From: Arsenophonus endosymbiont of Ceratovacuna japonica
Lineage (GTDB): Bacteria; Pseudomonadota; Gammaproteobacteria; Enterobacterales; Enterobacteriaceae
Direction of reading: 5' to 3'
Length of the DNA stretch: 64,000 nt
Assembly: GCA_024349725.1 (NCBI GenBank)
Contig: AP026064.1
Location: 642,592 to 706,591 of the forward strand
This document shows, one piece after another, positions 22,148 through 31,507 of this stretch. The notes below the pieces were generated by a model. It was not told where the DNA came from, did no database searches, and saw only the letters and a program-made list of their open reading frames with translations. Position 1 is the first letter of the stretch; each line of letters begins with the position of its first letter. The translations under genes and the position numbers were made by a program.

Positions 22148-23163
22148 TATATATAACAAAAATTATATTTATTTATTAATATAATTCACAATAAAATTAT
22201 TCAATTATTATATATAAATATAATATATAATAATTATTAAAATATTATTATATTAACATAATTTAAATTTTTATTAATAATTTTATTTAATTAAATTTAA
22301 TAATACATATATTTTATTAATATATAAATAGTAATGTTATTTATAATAAAAATATTTTAAGACAAAATCTTACATTAAAACACTATAATTTCATATGTTA
22401 TATTTAACTAATATTATAAATAATAACTAAAAAATTATATTAATTTTATAAAATGATATATAAGATTATTAATAAACAAAAATTATTATTTAATATTTTA
22501 TTTATATAAAACTTATTTATTTTTTGAAAAATTATTTTATATAATATAATAATTTATATTATGATATTATTTAAAAATATATAGAAAATATTATAAATTA
22601 TTATATTTTATAATATTGAAATAATTTTATCATTACAATAAAATTACTATTTATTTATTATAAATAGTAATATTAAAAATATATATTTATTTATTTAGTT
22701 AATATTGAAAATTCATTTTATAAATATATATTTTATATATATTTATAAAATTATAAAATAAATTAAAATAATACATAACTAATAAATAAATTTAAATATA
22801 TAAATTTATTTAAATTATAATTATTTATTTTAAATTTTAAAATATTTTTATTATTTATATATTAAAATTAGTAATATTTAAAAAATAAATTTTTTATTAA
22901 TATAAAATTAGTATAAATTTGCAATAAATTATTATTTATTATTATTTAATTAATTTTTATTACTTATAATGCTTAATATTTTACTTATGTTATAATAAAT
23001 TTATATTAAAAAATATTTATAATTTATTATTATTTATAATTAAAGTAAATAATAATAAAAAATAATATAATATATAATAAGATATAAATTTAATTTTTAA
23101 CATATCAACTAGTAATTTACTAAAATAATTTCAAATTAACTTTATTATTCTTAGGATTATTTA
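22148..23163. other. Gap where mutY would lie between trmB and yggX
   Basis: 1016 bp of A/T-rich sequence. In E. coli mutY starts next to divergent trmB and is followed by yggX; this gap is almost exactly the size of mutY (about 1.05 kb) plus nothing else. No MutY motif (helix-hairpin-helix or iron-sulphur cysteines) can be read, so the gene has been eroded beyond recognition. The yggX ribosome binding site TTAGGA sits at the right end. Confidence 0.5.
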
Positions 23164-23397
23164 ATGAGTCGAATTATTTTTTGTACTTTTCTACAACGAA
23201 AAGCTAAAGGTATGGATTTTCAGTGTTATCCAGGAGAGTTAGGTAAACAAATTTTTAATCAAATATCTAAAGAAGCATGGAATATATGGATAACAAAGCA
23301 AACAATATTAATTAATGAAAAAAAACTTAACACTATAAATCCAAAAGATATAAAATTACTTAAACGAGAAATGATTAAATTTCTATTTAAAATATAA
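23164..23397 (+). CDS. yggX: Iron-trafficking / oxidative-protection protein YggX, short form
   Basis: Small protein linked in enteric bacteria to protecting iron-sulphur proteins from oxidation and to iron handling. The 77 residues match E. coli YggX ([41 protein letters not shown]), including the conserved cysteine C7. The protein ends 14 residues earlier than E. coli YggX (91), right after the NFLF-like helix, so the C-terminal tail is lost. AGGA 7 nt before the ATG supports the start. It normally follows mutY, which is missing here. Confidence 0.92.
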   Translation: MSRIIFCTFLQRKAKGMDFQCYPGELGKQIFNQISKEAWNIWITKQTILINEKKLNTINPKDIKLLKREMIKFLFKI

Positions 23398-24162
23398 ATA
23401 TTTATATTAAATACAATTAATATTAAGTAATTTAAGAAATTTTATACTAAAATTTTAAAAAAAAAAAATAAAAATAGTAATATAAATTATTAATATTATT
23501 TTAATAAATTATATTTATTAATTATTAATAACTAAATATTTAATATTTAAAATAATAATTATTTTATTAAAATTAATAATATTTAAGATTTATTTAATAA
23601 TTTTATATAGTATTTAATAAATTAGTAATAACTAATAATTATAATTTTAAAATAATAATAAAATATTAATAATTATTTATAATTATTAATATTTTATTAT
23701 TATTTTATTTAAAATTATAATAAATTATTTTATATTTTATAATATACTAAAAAATATTTTAATTTGTAACATTAATATAAATAGTATTAAATTCATTAAT
23801 ATTTAATTAATTTAATTTAATACTATTATTAAAATATTATTATTTAAATAATAATATTTCACAAAAAATATTTATTTTATAAAATTATTATTAATTAATA
23901 TATAATTTATATTATAATTAAATAAAAAATATTTAAAAATAATATACTATAATGAATTATTAATATTTTATTTTTAAAATATAAACATATAAACAATATA
24001 TTACATAATATTTATAATTATTAATTAATAAATTATTATATAATTATTATATTATTTATTTTGACAAAATATTCAATTATATTATTGTTTTCTATTAAAG
24101 AAAAAATAAAAATATAATTATATATTTATTTTCTTACAAACTATAATTAAAATATTAAATAA
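23398..24162. other. Non-coding gap between convergent yggX and manZ
   Basis: 765 bp of A/T-rich sequence at the end of two convergent transcripts. It contains a 14-bp perfect inverted repeat (AATAGTATTAAATT at 23780-23793, complement at 23814-23827) and an A13-type run near 23459-23470. No coding frame or RNA gene is seen. Confidence 0.45.
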
Positions 24163-25020
24163 TTATCCTAAAAATCCAGCCCAATAACCAATAATACTTA
24201 AAACAAAAAAACCAAAAATTATCCATAATGGATTAACTTTATTCTGCAATAACCACATACAACCAAAAGTTAATAATAAAGGTACTAAACCAGGCATTAA
24301 TTGATTTAAAATAGTTTGTATAGTAGTAATTGTTACTTTTCCAGTTTCTATATTTTTTATCTTAGATATGACTAAAGGAATGTTAACATGAGTCCACTTA
24401 TTAACTAATGCACCCATAACAAACAATCCTAAAATAGAGGCGCCTTCAGTCATTTTTTGCAATAATCCACTACCCATATCATGAACAATATCTAATCCTT
24501 TTTTATAACCATAAATAAGACCATAATAACGTGTTAATAGACGAACTAAGTTAAATAAAATAAAAAATAGTATTGGACCAAGTAAACTACCTGTAATTGC
24601 AATACCTGCACCCAAAGCAGAAAATACTGGACGCACAGTTCCCCAAAATATAGGATCACCAACACCAGCTAAAGGACCCATTAATCCAACTTTAACACTA
24701 TTAATAGTGCTATTATCAATATTTGCACCATTAGCTCTTTGTTCCTCCATTGCCATAGTAACTCCTAATACCGGAGCTGCAACATATGGATGGGTATTAA
24801 AAAACTCAAGATGGCTTTTAATAACTTTTTTTCTTTCTTCACTATTTTCAGGATATAAACGACGAATCACAGGTATCATTGAAAAACAAAAACCAAGTGC
24901 TTGCATGCGTTCAAAATTCCATGATCCTTGAAAGAGATTAGAACGTAAAAAAACCCAACGAATATCACTAGTAGTAAGTTTTTTTTGATTTTTTTGATTT
25001 GATAAAATTATATCTGACAT
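24163..25020 (-). CDS. manZ: Mannose PTS membrane component IID
   Basis: One of two membrane subunits of the mannose/glucose/glucosamine phosphotransferase permease. The 285 residues match E. coli ManZ (about 283), with the cytoplasmic N-terminal segment RSNLFQGSWNFERMQALGF and the GLMGPLAGVGDPIFWGT segment, followed by hydrophobic C-terminal stretches. It is the last gene of manXYZ, 19 bp after manY. Its ribosome binding site is an 8-base G run (minus strand) 7 nt before the ATG, which is unusual in so A/T-rich a genome. Confidence 0.95.
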   Translation of the reverse strand: MSDIILSNQKNQKKLTTSDIRWVFLRSNLFQGSWNFERMQALGFCFSMIPVIRRLYPENSEERKKVIKSHLEFFNTHPYVAAPVLGVTMAMEEQRANGANIDNSTINSVKVGLMGPLAGVGDPIFWGTVRPVFSALGAGIAITGSLLGPILFFILFNLVRLLTRYYGLIYGYKKGLDIVHDMGSGLLQKMTEGASILGLFVMGALVNKWTHVNIPLVISKIKNIETGKVTITTIQTILNQLMPGLVPLLLTFGCMWLLQNKVNPLWIIFGFFVLSIIGYWAGFLG

Positions 25021-25027
25021 TATTATA

Positions 25028-25035
25028 CCCCCCCC
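25028..25035 (-). promoter_or_regulatory. Homopolymeric G8 ribosome binding site of manZ
   Basis: On the minus strand the manY-manZ spacer reads GAGGGGGGGG followed by TATAATA and the manZ ATG. The G8 run (C8 on the plus strand at 25028-25035) is placed exactly where the Shine-Dalgarno sequence belongs. It is the longest G/C homopolymer I noticed in the window. Length changes here would alter spacing and strength of translation initiation. Confidence 0.75.
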
Positions 25036-25039
25036 TCAA

Positions 25040-25840
25040 TTAATCTAATTCATTATCTAATTCACTATTAGCATTGCTTCTTAAATTAGCAACTTCTGAT
25101 TGATTATATTTTGGACTAAGTTGAATATATAAGATTGCCATTATAATACCAATAATACCTAAAGCAACTAAGTTAAAGTTAGTAAATGCAGCAGTTACAA
25201 AACCTAAATAAAAAAAAGGCATTAAATAACCTGTACGCATCATATTAATAACCATTGCATAACCAACAACAACAATCATACCGCCAGCAATATTTAACCC
25301 TTTGGTCACAATTTCAGGAATTGAATTTAATAAATGATGAACTTCTGAAGTACCAACTGAAATAGTAACAATTAAAGAAGGAATAGCAATACGCATTGCT
25401 TGTAATAACAAAGCTGAAATATGAATTATTGTTAATGCACGTAAATTATCAGATTGAGCAGCACGATCAGCAGCATGCTGAAATACAACAGCAATTGTTC
25501 TAACAATAATAGTCAATACTTGACCTGTAGCAGCCAATGGAATAGCTAAAGCAATACCAGTACCAATATCTTGTCCACCTGCAATAACAAGAATAGTAGA
25601 AATAATTGAAGCTAATGCCGCATCTGGAGCTACGGCTGCTCCAATATTCATCCATCCAAGTGCAATCATTTCCAATGTACCACCAATAATTATACCTGTC
25701 TTTAGATCACCCAGAACAAGACTGATTAAACTACAAGCAATTAAAGGACGATGAAATTGGAACTCATCTAAAATAGAACCCATACCTGAAATACAGGCAA
25801 TAAAAAAAACAAGTATAACTTGAACAATAGTAAGTTCCAT
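25040..25840 (-). CDS. manY: Mannose PTS membrane component IIC
   Basis: Sugar-binding membrane subunit of the mannose-family PTS; with ManZ it forms the translocation channel. The 266 residues equal the E. coli length. It is hydrophobic throughout and shows family segments such as GMGSILDEFQFHRPLIACSL near residues 20-39 and AIPLAATGQVL near 100. AGGAGATAAAT precedes the ATG. It lies between manX (66 bp upstream) and manZ (19 bp downstream), one transcription unit. Confidence 0.95.
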   Translation of the reverse strand: MELTIVQVILVFFIACISGMGSILDEFQFHRPLIACSLISLVLGDLKTGIIIGGTLEMIALGWMNIGAAVAPDAALASIISTILVIAGGQDIGTGIALAIPLAATGQVLTIIVRTIAVVFQHAADRAAQSDNLRALTIIHISALLLQAMRIAIPSLIVTISVGTSEVHHLLNSIPEIVTKGLNIAGGMIVVVGYAMVINMMRTGYLMPFFYLGFVTAAFTNFNLVALGIIGIIMAILYIQLSPKYNQSEVANLRSNANSELDNELD

Positions 25841-25906
25841 ATTTATCTCCTATAATCACATAATATTAATAAATATATTTGAATTATTAAACATATAATT
25901 AAAAAA

Positions 25907-26881
25907 TTAGTTTTTTGCTTTTTTAATAAGAGTTAACATATCTAATTTATTATCATTAGATACTTTTCGTGCCTCTAGTTCAATTCCTAATTTTGATAAT
26001 TTATTAAAAGCATTAATATCATCATCATCAATTGAAATTGCATTATTAACTTGAATTTTTCCATCACGATATGCCATACCACCTATATTAACATATTTTA
26101 TTTTAACTCCACCTTCTACAATACGTAAAACATCTGTTGGATTAGTAAATAATAACATTACACGTTCACCAGAATATTTAGGATTATTATATACACGAAT
26201 ACATTTTGCTATATCAATTACATGCGCAGTAACACCTGGTGGCGCAACTTGCTTTAATAAAGTTGAACGAACATGATCTTTAGCTACCTCATCACTTACT
26301 ACAATAATACGTTTAACTTTTGTCTCTTTAGTCCAACAAGTAGCTACTTGACCATGAATTAAACGATCATCAATTCTAGTTAGTGCAATAAACATATGAC
26401 CATGTTTTGATGTTTTGTTAACTAATGGTGTTATAGGAGTTGGTGATATAGATAAATTTTGTGATTTATTTATAATTTGCAAATTATTTAATACTTTAAT
26501 TTCACTTCGTCCAGTTTCAATAGCTGTGTTTACTAATTCGCTAAAAGTAGGATTATCATCTCGTAGTAATAATGTAGCAACTAACATAGGAATATTAACA
26601 CCAGTAACGATATTATATTTCTTTTTATCTTTGCTTTCAATAATTCTACTAGCAGCATTAAATGGACTACCTCCCCATATATCTACTAAAAATAACACAC
26701 CTTGAAATATATCAAGCTCATTAAGCTTTTTATTATATTTTTCAATTAATGTGTCAACATTTTCACCTGGAACAAAATCAATATAGGCAATATTTTTTTG
26801 TTCTCCAATTAACATTTCAGCGGTCATTAATAACTGTTTAGCAGCAACACTATGAGTGCTAATTATAATAGCTACACTCAC
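25907..26881 (-). CDS. manX: Mannose PTS cytoplasmic component IIAB
   Basis: Phosphoryl-transfer subunit that takes phosphate from HPr and passes it to the incoming sugar. It has 324 residues, E. coli 323. The IIA domain carries the phosphorylated H10 (IIISTHS) and the IIB domain carries H176 in RIDDRLIHGQVAT; an interdomain linker rich in Ser, Thr and Pro lies around 140-160. The start is a GTG preceded by AAGGGGAAG; it aligns with the E. coli N-terminus. EI and HPr must be encoded outside the window. Both active-site histidines are intact, so the system is probably working. Confidence 0.95.
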   Translation of the reverse strand: MSVAIIISTHSVAAKQLLMTAEMLIGEQKNIAYIDFVPGENVDTLIEKYNKKLNELDIFQGVLFLVDIWGGSPFNAASRIIESKDKKKYNIVTGVNIPMLVATLLLRDDNPTFSELVNTAIETGRSEIKVLNNLQIINKSQNLSISPTPITPLVNKTSKHGHMFIALTRIDDRLIHGQVATCWTKETKVKRIIVVSDEVAKDHVRSTLLKQVAPPGVTAHVIDIAKCIRVYNNPKYSGERVMLLFTNPTDVLRIVEGGVKIKYVNIGGMAYRDGKIQVNNAISIDDDDINAFNKLSKLGIELEARKVSNDNKLDMLTLIKKAKN

Positions 26882-26982
26882 TTTCTTCCCCTTAGAAGTA
26901 AATTAAATAATAAAATAATTATTAAAATGTACTCTCCGTAAGAGATGGATACAATTAAATAATTAACAATATAAACATTTTT

Positions 26983-27030
26983 TATATTATAAATGATTAC
27001 CTATAATTACAATTAATCATTTATAATATA
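26983..27030. promoter_or_regulatory. 17-bp perfect inverted repeat upstream of manXYZ
   Basis: Arms at 26983-26999 and 27014-27030 are exact complements around a 14-nt spacer that includes ACCTATAATTAC. The structure lies about 100 nt upstream of the manX GTG. It could be an operator, an mRNA leader fold, or a plus-strand terminator (TTTTATCATTT follows on that strand). It does not resemble the Mlc/NagC consensus known to control man genes in E. coli. Confidence 0.4.
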
Positions 27031-27510
27031 TTTTATCATTTAAATACAATAAAATATATCTTAGTTATAAGGAAATTTAAATATTAGTAAATATATTTAT
27101 AAAAATATAAATTTTAAATTAATTTAATTATATTATAATTAATTGATATATTTTATATAAATTCTATCTTATATATAAATAATATTTAATTTATTAAATA
27201 TAATAATATATTAAAAAAATAAATAAATTATTATTAATTAATAAAAATGTAATTTAAAAATCTATGTAAATTAATTATTTTATACATTAACTATTTAAGT
27301 AATGTAAAAATTTTATTAATATTTATAGTAAGTATTATTTAGAATTACATAATAATAATATAAAAATATTATATTATTAAAATAAAAGTTTTATAAAATA
27401 ATTTTTATAATTATACTTTTATATATTATATTTTTACTAATTCTATAAAATTAAATAATAATTTACTAATTAATTAAAATTATTAATAAATATTTTATTA
27501 AATTAAATTT

Positions 27511-27706
27511 TAATATTTTTATTATTATTAATATATAAATATTACATATTATTGAATTTATATATTTTATTTTATAATTTATTATAATATTTAATATGAA
27601 TAATTTAAAAACATTTAATTATAATTTACTATATAATTTAAAATAATTAAATATATTAAAATTTAATAATATTTAAAATTAAAACAATTTATTTTTTAAT
27701 AAAAAA
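27511..27706. repeat. Direct repeat, left copy, block 1
   Basis: This 196-bp block aligns over its whole length with 29401-29596 on the same strand. Within it, 51 nt at 27623-27673 match 29512-29562 with one mismatch; outside the core the two copies have diverged but keep the same order of short matches. Confidence 0.6.
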
Positions 27707-27717
27707 TAAATTGTTTT
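27681..27717. terminator. Perfect 17-bp-stem hairpin in the gene desert
   Basis: AAAACAATTTATTTTTT at 27681-27697 is followed after three bases by its exact reverse complement at 27701-27717. The A-rich start and T-rich end give a terminator-like shape on either strand. No gene ends nearby, so it may be the leftover terminator of an erased gene. It overlaps the edge of the left repeat copy. Confidence 0.45.
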
Positions 27718-28154
27718 ATAAATATTCTATAATAAAAAATATTTTATCTTATAATGAATATTATTTATTAATTATATTTTATACTTCATTATAATTATTT
27801 ACTAAAAATTATACAATTAAATATAAAAATATTAATATAAAAAATAATTTTGTTATTAATTAAAAATTATTAATAATACATTATAAATAATAATTTAAAT
27901 TTATATGCTAAATTAATAAATTTCATTAAAAAATAATACAATATTTATTTAAATATTAACTATTTATTTTATTATATAAAATTTTATAAAATAAATATAA
28001 ATTAATACTTTTAATAAAATATATAATATTAATTATAATACAATATTATTAATATAATATATCATCAAAATAATAATATAAATATTATATTAATAAAAAG
28101 TAACTTTTATCTATACTGTAAAATAACTAGATATTTATTTTAATTAAAAATATG

Positions 28155-28392
28155 ATTATTTAATTTAAAATAAATAATAATAAAATAATAATACTAATTA
28201 TTAATCAATACTTAAAAAATTAAAATATAACTATGATAATAAAAAATATATAATAATTAATTAAATTTTTCTAAATATATAATTATAAAATACTATTATA
28301 AATATTTAAATACATAACACATTTAATATTAGTAATATACTAAATATAAATTTACTTAAATTTTTAATAAAAAACTAATTAATAGAATAATT
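28155..28392. repeat. Direct repeat, left copy, block 2
   Basis: This block aligns with 29603-29834, for example both carry AAAATATAACTATGATAATA followed by AAAAATATATAA/G and TTAATTAAATTT. It is separated from block 1 by about 450 bp that have no counterpart in the right copy. Confidence 0.6.
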
Positions 28393-29104
28393 GTAAATTT
28401 TTACTAAAATAATTGAATATATATTATAAAATTATTTTTAATAATACATTTAATTACTATATGATAAAGTTAATTTTTATATAATAAAAATTTATATTGT
28501 ATAAAATTTATAATAATAATTATAAATTTTATTCACTTAATAATATTACATAATATAATAAAAAAATAATTATAATAATCAGTTAATATATATAATAAAT
28601 AAAAAATTATATAAAAAAATAAATATTAACAAATTGATAATATATTTAATATTTTTATAATTAAAATTTATCTTTATATATTAAAATTATAAATATAAAA
28701 ATAATAATATTATATTTAATAATCTATGATTAAAATAAATTATATATTAATAATTATAAACTAAAATTATTCATAAACTTTATAATATTTATAAAAATTA
28801 TAATTATACTAATTTATTAATATTAATAAAGATTAAAATAAAAAATATTTATATTATATTATTAATTTAAAATTTAAATTATATAAAAAATTAAATAAAT
28901 ATTTTTATTTGAAATACTTATAACTAATGAGTATAATAAATAAAAAATATATTTATAATGTAAAATATAAAATAAAATAATTATTTTAAAAATAAATTAA
29001 TATATATTCACTTTTTGTTTAAAAAAAATATAAAACTTTTTAATAATACAAATATTTTAAATACTATAATAAAATATCAATTTTAATAAAAAAATGGAAA
29101 ATTA

Positions 29105-29254
29105 ATGTTTTTAAAAACTCCTATATTGAATTATCAGCAACAAAAAGAAGCTGTTAATCGTATACATAAATTAATAGCTAATGGAATGAGCAGTAAAGAA
29201 GCAATTACTTTAGTTGCAAAAGAAATACGTATAAAATACACTACTAAAAAATAA
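29105..29254 (+). CDS. yoaH: UPF0181 family protein YoaH
   Basis: Small conserved enterobacterial protein of unknown function. The 49-residue frame contains the family core EAVNRIHKLIANGMSSKEAI and TLVAKEIR, close to E. coli YoaH (59 residues), which has [20 protein letters not shown]. It ends about ten residues early, losing the acidic tail. A weak TGGAA precedes the ATG at about 7 nt. In E. coli yoaH lies next to pabB, not far from manXYZ; pabB is absent here. It is the only gene in a 5.6-kb desert, flanked by a pair of direct repeats. Survival of the core without stops implies it is still selected. Confidence 0.85.
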   Translation: MFLKTPILNYQQQKEAVNRIHKLIANGMSSKEAITLVAKEIRIKYTTKK

Positions 29255-29400
29255 TTATATATATTATATTTTTATATCATTTAACATAAAATTAATATTA
29301 TTATTGTTAATAATAATTTTATATTAAAAATTAAAAATATAATTATTATAAAATAATTATATTTTAAAAAAATAATATTATTTTTTTTAAAATTATATAA

Positions 29401-29596
29401 TAATATTTTATTATTATTAATATATAAGTAACATGTATTATAAAATTTATATATATTATTTTTTAGCTTATCATAATGTTTAATATAAATGCTTTAAAAT
29501 TATTAAATTTTAATTTACTATATAATTTAAAACAATTAAATATATTAAAATTTAATAATATTATAAATCAAAGTAATTTGTTATTTTTTATTAAAA
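29401..29596. repeat. Direct repeat, right copy, block 1
   Basis: Counterpart of 27511-27706, lying 1.89 kb downstream on the same strand. The best-conserved part is 29512-29562. The palindrome seen in the left copy is not preserved here, though the segment TTATTTTTTATTAAAA remains. Confidence 0.6.
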
Positions 29597-29602
29597 CTAT
29601 TT

Positions 29603-29834
29603 TTAAATTTAAATTAAAAACAATAAAAATAATAATATTAATTATTGATTAACATTTAAATAGTTAAAATATAACTATGATAATAAAAAATATATAAGAA
29701 TTAATTAAATTTTCTAAATGCATAATTATAAAGTATTATTATAAATATTTAAATAAATAATATATTTAATATTAATGATATAATAAATATAAATTAACTT
29801 AAATTCTGAATAAAAATTGATTAATAAAATAATA
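29603..29834. repeat. Direct repeat, right copy, block 2
   Basis: Counterpart of 28155-28392. Here block 2 follows block 1 directly, so the right copy spans about 434 bp while the left copy spans about 882 bp. Confidence 0.6.
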
Positions 29835-31507
29835 ATTACATTAATTTTTATAAATATTACTAAATATTAAAATAAACTTATTATCTTTATTAAGATAATA
29901 ATTTAAATATAATATACTTTTAAAATATTTATTATTATATATTAAATTATGTATTAATAAATTATATTTTTATAATATAATTTATTTAAAATTAAAATAT
30001 GTATATAAATATAAATTAAAAACATATTTTAATTTAATAGTAAAAAAAAATATTAATAAATTTTATTAAGTTTAAATATTATTCATTTAAACAAAATAAT
30101 TTTTAAATTAAAATAATAAAATATTTTAAAATAATTATCATTTATTTATTATTAACTTTACTAAAATAATTATAATTTATTCATTTAAACTTTTCATATT
30201 TAATAAATAATTAAAATTTAAATTAATATTATTAAATATTAAATATTTTATTTAAATATCTTAAAAATAAGATATATAATTATTTTAATATACATAAAAA
30301 TATTTATATAAATATTACATTTATAAAATACAATATTCAATATGTATATATTTAAATATTATATTAATTATATTAATTACAAGCAATATTAATTATTAAT
30401 AAATAATTTTATTATTAATATTTTATAAATATTAATAATAAAATATTTTAATTATTATTTTATTTAAATTTATCATTTATCTTCTAAATATTAATATTTT
30501 ATAAAAATATAATTAAATAAAATAAAATAATATTAATAAAACTAATTTATACATATATTAAATTAATTATAATTATTTTCATCAAATTAAATAAATTTAT
30601 CTATTTAAATAACAATAATTATATAATTTTAAATTAAAATTTAGTAAATTTATTTAATAATAAATAATAAAATAAATATTAAAATTCATACTTAATAAAT
30701 ATATTAAAACTAAAAATAAAAATTTTAATAAAAATAAATTAAAAATTATAAAATATAAAAAATATTTATATTAAACATTAATATATTATTTAAAAAATAA
30801 TAATTAATTAAAAAATTAAACATATTAGTATTTAAGATAGTTAATATTGATATACAAATATAACACTAATAACATTTAGTAATTATCATACATTAAAAAT
30901 TTAAAATTTTAATATTATAAAAGATAATCAAATAATAACATAAACAATTATATTAAAATTATTTTATATTTATTATAATTATAATAAATATTATATTTAT
31001 AGATATTTCATTATTTATAATAATATTAAAAACTATAATATTCACTAAACTTAAATAAGAACATCAACATACTATTGTGAATAAAAGAATTATTTTAATA
31101 TTTACTAAATATTATTATAAAGCATTTAATTTAGATAAAATTTCTCTATTAATATTTTTAATAAACATTTAAATTTACTTTATTATAATCATAATATTTT
31201 TTAGAAATTATATCAATAAATTTATTAATATTAAAAATAAAAAAGAAAGTAAGATATATCTAAAAAATTATTTTTATTTATAAAAATACAAAATTTTATA
31301 TTATAATATTAATTCGTGACAATATTAAATTAAAATATAGATCTGTAAAATTCATAATTAAAAATACTAGTAAGAAAAAATTAGTTAACTTAATGTTTAA
31401 TTTTTTATATTGGTTTAATTAATAATGTTAAAATACAGTTATAAAACTAATTAAAAATTATATAATAGTTCCTTATTATTAATTTACGTAATAATATAAG
31501 TAATTAC

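Larger units (their letters stand above)
26882..29104. other. Gene desert upstream of manX, left part
   Basis: About 2.2 kb without a gene between divergent manX and yoaH. Next to manX lies a short CTCTTACGGAGAG palindrome (minus strand, about 26932-26946) and a 17-bp perfect inverted repeat at 26983-27030. Further right are a perfect hairpin at 27681-27717 and the two blocks of the left repeat copy (27511-27706, 28155-28392). No tRNA or protein-like frame is seen. Confidence 0.5.
29255..31507. other. Gene desert right of yoaH
   Basis: About 2.25 kb without an assignable gene. The left end carries the right-hand repeat copy (29401-29834). The remainder is A/T-rich with frequent stops in all frames. 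From about 30.8 kb the sequence becomes slightly richer in G and C and more complex than the surrounding spacer, which suggests decayed coding DNA leading into the rpoC-like remnant. No tRNA was found. Confidence 0.45.

Noticed and set aside
24707-24931. Plus-strand open frame opposite manZ
   Set aside because: It is antisense to a well-supported gene and shows no family resemblance or ribosome binding site. The same applies to plus-strand frames opposite manX (26415-26705) and rseP (46165-46377) and a minus-strand frame opposite the smvA-like gene (56001-56423).
29476-29652. A 58-codon open frame (begins MFNINALKLLNFNLLYNLK) in the right repeat copy
   Set aside because: It is low-complexity Leu/Asn/Lys/Ile sequence expected by chance in A/T-rich DNA. 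The left copy has a stop where this one has CAA, and no ribosome binding site precedes it.
31320-31430. Short frame reading IRDNIKLKYRSVKFIIKN upstream of the rpoC-like remnant
   Set aside because: It looks protein-like and may be part of the same decayed region, but I could not align it with the corresponding part of RpoC, so it was left out of the feature.
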